The notes under the pieces are model-generated. The model made no database searches and had not been told where the DNA came from. It worked only from the letters and a program-made list of their open reading frames with translations. Positions 9,980 through 19,980 of a stretch of DNA of 64,000 nucleotides are shown here, piece by piece (the first letter of the stretch is position 1; each line of letters opens with the position of its first letter). This DNA comes from Podospora pseudoanserina (Eukaryota; Ascomycota; Sordariomycetes; Sordariales; Podosporaceae): assembly GCF_035222485.1 (NCBI RefSeq), contig NC_085924.1:62001-126000 (forward strand), read 5' to 3'. The translations under genes and the position numbers were made by a program.

Positions 9980-10867
9980 ATGGCCGGACCTGAGAATGTT
10001 CAGATGGGAGGCGTCCCGCCTAGCCCAGGCACCGAGGGACCTTCCAGACATATACCCTCTACCGCAGAGCAGGTCATCAAGCGCCTCAAAGAACTCGAGG
10101 ACGAGGCTCAGCAGACCCGGGAGCAGATTTTCGCTATCTCGACTACGTCTAAGTCGACCATTAAGTTCCCGGTGCCGGAGCGCTATGGAGGAGAAAAGGC
10201 CGAGCTTAGAGGGTTCTTAATCCAGCTTAAGACCTATTTTCGTCAACACCCAGACCAGTTCACCAACGAAGAGTCGAAGGTGATCTTCGCGGCCACCAGG
10301 CTCAAGGATAGGGCTCTCGCGTGGTTCGAGCCTATCCTCGACGACTACTACGAGCAGGAGCGGGAGTACCAAGAGAAGATTACCGTGGAGTGCTTCGAGA
10401 GCTACCGTGCCTTTGAGGCTAAGCTTAAGGAGGTGTTTGGGGAGTACGATGAAGCAAGGCGCGCGCAGGGGAGGCTCTTGAGCCTGCGCCAGACACGCTT
10501 AGCGGCTGACTACGCGGCTCAGTTCAAAATCGATAGCCTGCGTAGCACTATCAACGATGAGGGATTAATGCAGCTCTTCTACTATAGCCTCAAGGAAGAG
10601 GTGAAGGATGAGTTATATAAGGAGTCAAGGCCCGATACCATCGATAAGTATATCGCCATAGCTATACGGATCGACGATCGGCAGTTCGAGCGTCGTACGG
10701 AGAAGAGGAACTACGGCAGGGGTACCTACGGTAACAACCACAAGGGACACTTTGGCAATAACCGTCTTAACGATAAGCGTAAGCGGAGATACCCCAGCAC
10801 TAGCTACTCCGGTACTATATACTCGGGACCGATAGACGTCGACGCCATACAACAACAGAGGCCATAA
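9980..10867 (+). other. gag region of chromovirus
   Basis: Open frame of 295 codons starting MAGPENVQMGG. The middle carries the retrotransposon gag (capsid-like) domain: FRGFLIQLKTYF-type helix (here LRGFLIQLKTYFRQHPDQF), LKDRALAWFEPILDDYY and SLRQTRLAADYAAQF. The basic C-terminal tail is rich in Arg/Asn/Tyr. A CCHC zinc knuckle (CFNCGKIGYFKKDC, about 10896-10940) lies just downstream. The composition is less TpA-skewed than pol, so this part has been spared most decay. Confidence 0.85.
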
Positions 10868-10949
10868 GGCCGGGGCTAGGGCAGAGATAACCTTAAGTGT
10901 TTCAACTGCGGCAAGATAGGATACTTTAAGAAGGACTGTAGGGCACCTA

Positions 10950-12200
10950 AACGGCTCGGATGGAAGAAGGAGATCGTATTAACTACTATATCGAAAGGAC
11001 CGAGGGTTATGGAGGTAGTAGCCATCGGGTACTAGCAAGGCGGAGCGGCAAGCTCCGAGGAAGACTCTAACTGGCACGCCGGACAAGAAGATATAGAGTT
11101 CCAGGAGGTGAAGGAAGCCCTGGAAAGGCCAAAGGCGGAGCACGAGGAAGGAGATCTTCAGATACAGGCATTGCAGGATTAACTGGCACAGATCGCTACG
11201 GAAGTCACTACGGAGGTCGCTAAAGACGAGGGTCTTACGCAAGGACCTACCAGGTGGACAATACCAGAGAGGCAGTATGGCAAGCACGGAATCACTGTCT
11301 CACAGGATACATCACAGCCTGTGAAGCTCTTATATAAGAGCTGGGAAGAGTACTGGAAAGGCAGGAAGGTCGCCAGCATTGGGATCGCGAAGTTGCTAAG
11401 GGATACACCAACACCCACATAGTATACACCCTGTGAGGGAGATACGGCACAGCTTCATCCCAGGTATCCGGAGTATTAAAGAGTACCTTGGTTCCAGTGT
11501 ATTATACACGGATATGTGGAGCACCACCAGAGCAAGTCGCTATACGGCCACTGGCCGGTACGTAAGGTGGGTAAGGAGGGCAAACCACAGCCAGTTAGAA
11601 GGACTATGGCCCGATGGGAAAAGGCCTAACAGAAGGACCTAAACGACTACGTCTTATAGAAGGTTTAGGACCCGGTTGAACTAAAGGATGGCCTTTAGGT
11701 TATACAGATCGCACTAAGGTATGCGAGGTGCTGCGTCGAATACGTAGACGGTTGGAATATAGACGATAGCGTACGCTCGTGGGAGGAAGTGATACTGGGA
11801 TGGTGCCCAAGCCTAGACTACGCTATATACCTGCGGGAGAAGGTTAAGCGATATTATTAAGCTAAGACGCCCAAGACCAAGCAGAAGAACCGCTATCGAG
11901 CATGGATGCGAGAGAATGCCAGAGACGGAAGATGGGAGGAAGCTAGGCGGGCATGGTTGAAAGACTTCGTGTTACTGGATAACCCGGGGCAGGAGGACGC
12001 TCTTAAACAATATAACCGCTTAGGAAACGACTCGCGGCCCTTCGCGGGGGCCGTTAACCTCTAACGGACCACGAACGACATCTTCGAAGGCATTAGCGTA
12101 AGGCGAAGGTATGGGACAACGACCCGGCGCTTGTTAGCGAGGTCGTTGCCGTATAGGGAGGAGGTAAGAAAGATAAACGCCTCTGGGTTACTGCACGATA
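10950..12200 (+). other. Long spacer domain between zinc knuckle and protease
   Basis: About 1.2 kb of former coding DNA, broken, not matching a retroelement domain that I recognise. It starts with an acidic, Glu/Gln-rich stretch suggestive of a coiled coil, followed by aromatic and basic segments. An extra region of this size between gag and protease is unusual for Ty3/Gypsy but is seen in some fungal chromovirus lineages. Confidence 0.5.
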
Positions 12201-12204
12201 GAGG

Positions 12205-15200
12205 GATCTCTAGGCAGTGGCACTGGTAGACGGTAGTGCAGAGACGAACTTAATTTCGTTACAGTTCGTGTACTAGGCCCGTATACTATAGAAGAAAAAG
12301 AAGGAATGGATAGTTATATAAGGTCCATTTCCTACGCAAAAGGTCTATAGGGAGACACTACCCCTGGATATCACAGTCGAAGGAAAAACGATATTAGTTA
12401 TATTCGATATTATAGATATAGGACCCTCAAAGGATATAATCCTGGAGCAACTATAGTATAAAGACTATAACCCAGATATCGATTGGAGGGATAGTGGCCA
12501 CCTACGACCAAGAGAGCCTTAGAAGTATCTAACCAACGATAGAAGATTAGGAGCACGCACAGAGCAGAGTGCAGGACGAGCATCCTCCACGGCACCACCG
12601 TAAGGAGCATAGAAAGTAATAATGTATTCTATCGATACAGGCGGCAAGATCGAAGAAGTAGGGTTGACGACGTTGGTGGAGATATCGGAGGTTAATAAAT
12701 ATGCTTACTACAATAACGTGGAGAAAAGCGAGAAAAAGGCGGTACCGGTGGAATATCGAGGATACCTAGCCTTTACGGCTAAGTATTTAGAAGGGCTTCC
12801 AGAGCGAGGACCGTAAGACTACGAGATTAAGTTAAAAGAAGGAGCCAAGCTACGGCTATTTAAGGTCTACCATACCAACGATAAGTAGAGTGAGGAGCTA
12901 CGGAAATACTTAGACGAGAACTTAAAGAGAGGATATATTAGGGAGTCTATATCGCTAGTAGGGTACCCCGTATTCTTTATACCGAAGAAGGATAGTGGCT
13001 TACGACTATATATGGACTACCGCTAGTTAAATAACGAGATAGTGAAAAACAGTTACCCGCTACCGTTAATATCTAGGTTACGGAGTTAACTAGTAGGGGC
13101 GCGATACTTTATACGCTTAGATATACCTATCGGGTACGCCCATATACGGATTAAAGAAGGAGACGAATGGAAGATAGCGTTTCGCATACCCTATAGTCAT
13201 TTCGAGTATCTCGTAATACCATTCGGGTTAACCAATGCGCCCGTAACGTTCTAATCTCTCGTTGACTATACTATACGGAAATACCTCGATAAGACAGCAG
13301 TATGCTATCTCGACGACGTTCTTATCTACTTACGTACTCTGGAGGAGTATAAGCGATACGTACGAGAGATACTTAACGCGCTATACGAAGCCGGACTCTC
13401 CGTTAATAAGGAGAAGAGCGAGTTCCACGTACAGAAGATAGTATATCTGGGATATCTGATATCGCCAGGTGAGGTTCGTATGGAATCTAGGAAAATTGTG
13501 GTAGTTAAGGACTGGCCTATACTGCAGTCACAGACATACGTTAGGGAATTCTTAAGGTTTACGAACTTCTATTAGATATTTATCCGTAGGTACGCAGGTA
13601 TCGCGCGGCTACTTAACTACTTAACTAAGAAAGACGTAGAGTTCCGGTGGGGGCAGGAAGAGGAGCAGGCTTTCCAGGAGCTAAAAGAGGCTATTCTGAA
13701 GGACCCGGTGCTCAAACTGCTAGACCCCAGTCGACCATTCGAGGTCGAGGTAGACGTATTAGACTATACTATCGGTGGACAGCTAAGGCAGCGAGACGAT
13801 GACGGCAAGCTACACCCGGTAGCCTTCTTTTCGAAGAAGCTTGATGGAGCACGTCAAAACTATCTAATCTACGATAAGGAACTACTTGCTATTATCGAAG
13901 TATTCGAGGAGTGGAGGCTATACCTTAGCGGTACTAAGTATAAAGTGCAGGTCTATACGGATTATAAGAATCTGCGGTACTTTACTACTACGAAGGTCCT
14001 TAACGTACGGTAGACACGATAGTCAGAGTTTCTCTCGGAATTTAATTTCCAGATTAATTATAAGAAGGGTTCGGAGAACGCCAGGGCAGACGCACTTAGC
14101 CGGCGAGCCGACCACCACAAGGATGCACCCAGGGAGTTACCACCACTACTTGAGGAGGCGCTAGATGGTACCCTCAAGCATCCACTATAGCCGTGGATGG
14201 AGTGTTGCGCAGTGTATCGCGAGAAGGCTACTTCTAGTAAATACTAAGGGAAGTTGGGCAACGATATTACAGAGTAATACTGGTAGGAAGAGCTGGAGCT
14301 ACAGGGCATCCAGAAGGACAGTTAGGGAAGACTGTGGTATAAGAACCGAGCGTACGTGAGGCCAGGTGATAGGACGGTATTAGTGATGGAGATTTATGTA
14401 TTAAAGCTCGGAGGATATATGGGTATCGCTAAGACTATGGAAAAGATTAAGTAGCACTTTGACTGGCCAGGGATTAAGGACGACGTTAAAGAAACTATTT
14501 AGTTATGCCACACGTGCGAGAGAACGAGGGTTGCGAGGTATAAGCCTTATGGATTTCTGGAGCTATTGCTGGTAGCAGAACGGCTATAGAGTTTAGTTAC
14601 GATAGACTTTATTACTAAATTACTAGAGTCTAAGGATACGGTAACCGGCGTTAAATACGATAGTATATTGACGGTAGTCGACAGGCTTACTAAGTGGGCA
14701 TACTTCCTGCCTTATAAGGAGACCTAGTCGGCAGAATAACTGGCGGATATGGTACTACGGTATGTTACATTAATATATATATAGCTAAAGGAGTTTATTA
14801 TAGACCGCGATACTAAGTTCGTATCGAAGTTCTAGAGAGCGTTAATAACGAGGCTAGGGGTAGTAAGTAAGGCGTCTTCGGCCTACTACCCTCAGACGGA
14901 CGGTTAGACGGAACGGCTTAACTAAATCGTGGAACAGTACCTACGGAATTACATTAATTTCGAGCAGGACGATTAGGTTAAACTATTGCCTACGGCACAG
15001 CTAGTATACAATACATCGCCAACTAAGACGACTAAAGCCATACCGTTCTTCGCGAACTTCGGCTACGAGACAGACCTACGGCAGGGACCTGCGGTTAAGG
15101 TGCCTAGGGCTGGGGTTAAGGCAGATAAGATGCATATGCTTTACGGTAAGCTTAAGTAAGAACTGGAGTTTGTAAGGGAAAGGATACGGAAATACTATAA

Positions 15201-15620
15201 TACTAGAAGGCTCGAGGGACCTCGCCTTAAGGGGGGGGACATGGTATTCCTTTCCACACGTAATTTACGTACCAAAAGACCTAGTAAGAAGCTGGACCAC
15301 AGGAGAGTGGGCCCGTTCAAGGTTAAAAGGAAGATATCGGAGACGGTATTTAAACTGGAGTTACCCCGTACGATACGTCTACGGTCATACACTTTCCATA
15401 TCTCACTTCTGGAGCCCGCACCATAGGCAAGTAAGGCCAATACATAGGTAGTGGCGGAGGACGAAGAAGAAGAGTACGATATGGAAGAAATACTGGATTT
15501 ACGGTTTAATAGAGGCCAATTAGAGTATTTAGTCAGTTAGTTAGGATATCCGGCTATAGATAACTCGTGGGAACTATAGGTATACCTAAATTGCCTAAAT
15601 AAGTAAAAAGAATTCCACTA
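12205..15620 (+). other. Remains of pol: PR-RT-RH-IN-chromodomain
   Basis: Fossil pol in the Ty3/Gypsy order. A protease-like VDGSAETNLIS is near 12220-12260. Reverse transcriptase runs about 12890-13560 with YLDDVLIY at about 13309. RNase H runs about 13700-14110. Integrase starts with a zinc-binding region at about 14450-14530. Its C-terminal GPF-type module (RRVGPFKVKRKI) lies in 15230-15424, and a chromodomain (EEILD ... YLV) in about 15470-15600. Broken by many tens of interruptions with TpA enrichment; not coding-competent. Confidence 0.85.
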
Positions 15621-15706
15621 ACGATATCCGGACCGACTAAAACCCAAGTAAGTAAAAAGACTCGGCCCCGGCTTATAGCCAAATAGCTATAAGACGGAGC
15701 CAAAAG

Positions 15707-15776
15707 AACCTCGACGGGAGTCGAACCCGCGCCTTCGACGTAGTGGCCGACGTGCAACACATTACACTACGAGGTT
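15707..15776 (-). tRNA. tRNA-like Pol III unit inside the chromovirus
   Basis: 70 bases that fold as a cloverleaf: perfect 7-bp acceptor AACCTCG/CGAGGTT, D arm GTGT/GCAC, anticodon stem TCGGC/GTCGA with one G-T pair, and T arm GCGGG/CCCGT around TTCGACT. An A box (TAGTGTAATGTG, 15758-15769) and a perfect B box (GGTTCGACTCC, 15717-15727) are present. A TTTT Pol III terminator begins right after the 3' end (15702-15705). The anticodon loop is atypical, so I assign no anticodon. It lies antisense to pol, between the chromodomain and the antisense accessory frame. It may be a captured tRNA gene, a tRNA pseudogene or a functional part of the element. Confidence 0.65.
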
Positions 15777-15829
15777 AAAAGGTGTAAAAGGGACCTAGGT
15801 ATAAAGACTACCACGCATCTCAACCACCT

Positions 15830-16435
15830 TAGGAGGTAGAAGGTGCGCCCTCGGCAGTATCCTGAGGGGTTAGGAAGGAAGGACCGGCCGTGCCCGGGTC
15901 CAGAGAAAGGTCAGGCGGCTAGTTAAAAGCTAAAGAAGGGTCCAGGAAGGGAAGATCAGGGGGAGTAGCAAAAGCGTTCGCCGCCGGCGGGCCATGCGGG
16001 GTAGCAGGCCGCGCGGGAGACTCTCTCTCTTCCTCATCAAGGAGCCGAGACTCGCGACGAAAAGCAGTAAGGGCCCGAGCCTTAAGGATACGCGATTATG
16101 CTTTAAAACGAAGAAGCTTACTTAAGGTAGCCTGTTTTTCGGCATCCAGGCGTTCCTTCTCCCTAATTAAAGGACGAACTACGGGACCAGTTAACGAGGG
16201 AAGGGAACGGCCGAAGAGGAGACTTACGATCTACACTATGGACGTTATAATAGGAACGACTCGACTTAATATACGGGAGACACCGCTCGTATCGAGGAGA
16301 AGCCACACACTCGAGGTTATTCTTTTTATAATAGGTGCACTCGGGTATAATGAAGCCGAATTTCTCGAGGAAACGTACTTAATCGCGGCGACGGTCGGTA
16401 CTCGTACGAGTTAATTTCTTTATACGATTAGACAT
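15830..16435 (-). other. Antisense accessory frame of the chromovirus (fossil)
   Basis: Between chromodomain and 3' LTR the minus strand carries coding-like sequence starting with an ATG at 16435 (MSNRIKKLTRTSTDRRR). It has an N-terminal segment with spaced cysteines and aromatic residues (about 16270-16350), then a charged Glu/Lys/Arg/Leu region likely to be a coiled coil, and a Pro/Ala-rich tail. The layout resembles small Cys-containing, coiled-coil proteins commonly found near fungal retroelements, seen here in antisense to pol. Broken, with a few interruptions. Confidence 0.5.
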
Positions 16436-16536
16436 AACGGCCAGGATAAGAAGGGAGAGAAAGGCTTACTATAGAAATGCGGAAGAAATAGGGATCGGTA
16501 ACTATTTCAGGAACACGGTCGCCGGGGCGTCGACCT

Positions 16537-16547
16537 GGGAAGAGGGG
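16537..16547 (+). other. Polypurine tract
   Basis: GGGAAGAGGGG, five bases before the 3' LTR, the expected position of the plus-strand primer of an LTR retrotransposon. Confidence 0.7.
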
Positions 16548-16552
16548 CATCA

Positions 16553-16996
16553 TATCACAGTTAACCCAACAGCAGGCCGCGCCACATGTGGGGCGCAGGA
16601 CGCCCCTAACCTATCGTTAAGGAGGTCAGGGGATGACCAATCAGGGGTAAGCAGAAGTGCTATGGCGCCAAGGCTCATGAGCACTCTGCAGGATGCAATG
16701 TGCTAGGAGTGATCAGAGGGATAGCACGACGAGCACTTCGCAGGATGCAATATGCTAGGAGTGATCGGGGCCGTAGCAGGGCGAGCACCTCACGGTCCTG
16801 AGGTCTATATATACGGAGGAACTGGCCGGTGTAGATAGACAGTTCCGCAGTATGCAATTCAAGCTTGTATTCACGGTATCTAGTGTTTACATTGAGACAT
16901 CTTGTTGTGCACTGTTTAGCTGCACCGAGCCACGATTATTCAGAAGTGCCTTCGACCAGTATCCCTTTCAGAGGTTCTGGATAGGGGTTCGTCACA
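16553..16996 (+). repeat. 3' LTR of chromovirus
   Basis: 444 bases at a constant 7,074-base offset from the 5' LTR. It ends GTCACA and is followed by the TATTT target duplication. By eye it is almost identical to the 5' copy, including the U3 52-base duplication and the TATA box. Confidence 0.95.
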
Positions 16997-17001
16997 TATT
17001 T

Positions 17002-17538
17002 CTTAGTCTATAAGGTTTTAAATTAATATACTAGTTCACTATACCTATTAGTACCTTATAAGCCTATATTATAATAATCCTCTTTTATATATTATAAGGC
17101 GCCGCCCCTATAATCTACCTTCTTTTAGTGCCACAGCAATGGTCGAATGCTGCAGTCAAAGTTTTCTTCGCTTTCAGTATACTGCGCCGATAGCTATTTA
17201 AGCCTATATTTACAGGCCTTAATAGCATCTATTTCAACAGTTACTTTTAGCGCTTATAAACACTTTTTATTTTTTTTAAATTTATAAGGTTAAATAACGT
17301 TGAAAATAGTTTTAATTAGCGGTTTAAATTATAGAAAATTCGAGATATTTAGTGTGAAATTTTATATATTCGAAAGCCTAAAAATAAATAAATATATAAT
17401 TCTTATGTTATAAATTAGTTTTATATTTTAAATATATCAAAAAGTTATTATTAGTTTTTGTGAGAGCTATTAGTTATAATCTTTAATATTTAAATTAAAA
17501 CGATTCCGAACACGGTTTTTATTATTTTTACTTTACCG
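17002..17538. other. AT-rich decayed DNA
   Basis: Very AT-rich, TpA-rich, no open frame; it continues the older repeat interrupted by the chromovirus. One less decayed island (about 17093-17205, starting GGCGCCGCCCC) stands out but is not recognised. Confidence 0.6.
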
Positions 17539-17543
17539 CTTTA

Positions 17544-18031
17544 TGTTACAACCCTGGTGCAGGACGGTTGTGGGGCCACGGGAATAGAGGCTAATCAAGA
17601 GAACGTATAGGGAAGCTAATTATAGTAAAGGACGAGTAATCAGTGTGATTAGGGCACTAAGCAGACTAAGCAGGGTAATTAGTGTAATCAGGGCACTAAG
17701 TAGTCTAAACAGGAGTGATTAGTGTAATTAGGGCACTAAGCAGACTAAACAGAGTAATTAGTATAATCAGGGCACTAAGCAGACTAAGTAGAGGGAATTA
17801 GTAGCCTTAGAAGACTGGTCACGGCTTAGCATAAGGACTATATATACGGAGGAACTGGCTAGTGTAGATAGATAGTTCCGCAGTATGCAATTTAAGTTGT
17901 ATTCACGGTATTTAGTATTTACATCGAGACAAGCTATTGTTGTATACTGTTTAGCTATACCGAACCAAGATTGTTCAGAAGTGCCTTCAACCAGTATCCC
18001 TTTCAGAGGTTTTAGATAGGGGTTCGTCACA
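17544..18031 (+). repeat. Solo LTR of the same chromovirus family
   Basis: 488 bases from TGTTACA to GTCACA, flanked by 5-base duplications CTTTA (17539-17543 and 18032-18036). The 3' ~195 bases (from the TATATATA box at about 17841) align closely with the chromovirus LTR. The U3 half is diverged and contains its own tandem array. The clean target duplication means a complete insertion later reduced to one LTR by recombination. Older than the neighbouring full element. Confidence 0.85.
17639..17800. repeat. Tandem array within solo LTR U3
   Basis: About four imperfect copies of a ~40-base unit built on GGGCACTAAGCAGACTAA followed by an AGGGTAATTAGTGTAATCA-like half. It occupies the place where the intact LTRs carry a 52-base duplication, so U3 is the rapidly changing part of this family. 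Confidence 0.75.
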
Positions 18032-18214
18032 CTTTAGTAATTAACGAGATTCTTCTCTTTAAATAATATATAAGTAAAACGTTAAGTATAGTATATAATC
18101 TATATATTATTAAACGTATTTAAGTTAAGGTAGTAAATAAGCTAGTATATATTTAATGTTAAGTAAGGAGGAGGTTAAGCTAATAGGCATAAATTCAAGG
18201 TTTTTAAGCAGGAT

Positions 18215-18349
18215 AAGCAAACTTTGAGCAGGGTGAGCATACCCTAAATAGCCCCTAAGCAAACCCTGAGCTGGGTGAGCAGACCCCAAGCAAACCCCAA
18301 GCTGGGTGAGTAAACCCTGAGCAAACTATGAGCTGGGTGAGCAGACTGG
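18215..18349. repeat. Minisatellite, ~31-base unit
   Basis: About four imperfect repeats of a unit resembling AAGCAAACCCTGAGCTGGGT + GAGCAGACCCC. It lies at the edge between decayed AT-rich DNA and unique sequence. No relation to the LTR array beyond similar word use. Confidence 0.7.
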
Positions 18350-18369
18350 AGCTGAAGATGAGCCGGTCC

Positions 18370-19980
18370 TGAGTTTTGCTTGATTTAGTTTGGATAAAGC
18401 CGATAAGTCACGTGGCAAATTGTGAGCAGATTCCGGTGTTGTTACAGCGCCGACAGATTATATGGAAATATTGTTGCTTGTTCAAAATCTTGAGTCCAGG
18501 TGTAAACATTCACCGCAGGAATAACCAGGGCGAGTCTGTGATCAGTTACCTACAGCAGCTACTGGCCCCCGATGCCGATGGAGACCATGGTCAAAAGGAG
18601 GGAGTGATTGAGAACGGATTGGAGCATCTCAATAAACACTTTGAGACTGTTCTGGGCGAGGATGGAGGTGAGACAATTGTTTGAAAGAGACGCCGTGCAC
18701 AGGTCAGGCTGGTTAATGGTACGGAATGAAGACTTTTTGCATGGCGCTGGAAGATTTTGGATATATGATTGTGTATGAGAAACCCACCTAAACCCAAGCT
18801 AATATCGTTGTCTGGTGAACTTGCGTGGGATGATGCAACGAAATGTGAATTATGACATTTGTGTCGATTTGTGTCTTGGCATTCCTTTGTCACACCCAAT
18901 CGACAGGTTACCCAAGTATGCAGCGGTTCTGAGGGTGGTCGTTCGGTCGATGGCCTTGAAACACTTGAAGGGCGGGAGATCCAGCGCAGATGACTCGCCC
19001 ACTCTGCTTCTGCCACACTCCCGCGCGTCTTGCTGCAGTATTCGGCGTAACGCGCGGCCCTCCCTGAGCTCTGATGGCTTACCAAACTGCCGGAAGCCCC
19101 CAAGTGCCGGTGGAAAGTCAGGGCGGGCAGCGGGTAGCGAGTCCAAACGAATCAGTAGCTAAGACATCCGATCCAGCGCACGGCTCCATGAACAAAAGCT
19201 GAAAGCTGGTGCCCATCTCCACATCTCCAGCTCCGCCGTAGGTGGGCATGATCATTGACGCTTTTGGAACCTCTTGATGACATGCCGGTTGGGACGGGAT
19301 GCGGGGGGTTTGCGCAGTCAGGTGGTTTGTGGCGCGGGGGTGCCTGGCGCCGGACGGGTGCTGCAGCGCCCTGTAGTGTTTGGTTGAGTCCGTATTAGCG
19401 GCAGTCCCACGGCACCGTCTTTGGACGGACCCGGGAGCTTCATCAACTACCTGTCCGGCCACCAGAAAGGTCCTGCATCGTCAGCACCGGCCGCATATCG
19501 CTCTGTACGACACCGATATGAGGGGTATATTACTCCCGTCCTTTGCCTGTCTTCTTTCTGGGCTTCTCACCAGTTCGCAGTCGTTTGCATGAGAGGAGAA
19601 CGTGACAGCAGCATCCACCGCCCAGAAGTAGCAACAACACCCCCGCCAAGCAGTTGAGACGCAGGTGAAACATTGAAACAAAGATCTTCCTCCTTGTCTT
19701 TCGCCTGGCAGCAGAAATAAATACCTTTGTTCGACCTACACAGAGAACTCTTGTGTCTCTGTCTTTGAGGTTCTTTTTTTTTGGCAGTTTCTGCTTTGGC
19801 ATACCACAAAGGGAGGAAAGATATATTCATTACGACCGACCGTTGACCGATCGGCTGGCACTACATCCCATTTTGTTTCCTTTTGCCTATCTTTGAACTT
19901 CTTAATTCTGTCTTTTTTCCCTCTCGATTCATGCTTTTGCGGCCTTATCTCTATTAATACACCCCGAATAGTCATTAATC
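18370..19980. other. Intergenic, upstream of the Kes1-type gene
   Basis: 1.6 kb returning to normal composition after the repeat block. Small frames on both strands lack family resemblance. The last ~480 bases become T/C-rich on the plus strand, typical of a fungal promoter and 5' leader for the following gene. Confidence 0.5.

Larger units (their letters stand above)
9479..16996 (+). mobile_element. Ty3/Gypsy chromovirus LTR retrotransposon, fossil
   Basis: A 7,518-base Metaviridae element flanked by 5-base target duplications TATTT (9474-9478 and 16997-17001). Order of parts: 5' LTR, primer-binding site, gag with zinc knuckle, an unusually long spacer domain, protease, reverse transcriptase, RNase H, integrase with GPY/F-type C-terminus, chromodomain, antisense accessory frame, polypurine tract, 3' LTR. 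The chromodomain places it among chromoviruses. The gag frame looks whole (295 codons); the pol half is broken, with many tens of interruptions and strong TpA enrichment typical of RIP. The LTRs differ at about one position in 444 by eye, which would suggest recent insertion if they diverged independently. The element sits inside older repeat DNA (nested insertion). It is a fossil that cannot make its own pol products. Confidence 0.93.

Noticed and set aside
18591-19103. 170-codon minus-strand frame upstream of the Kes1-type gene
   Set aside because: Composition looks random and there is no family resemblance; probably promoter DNA of the neighbour.
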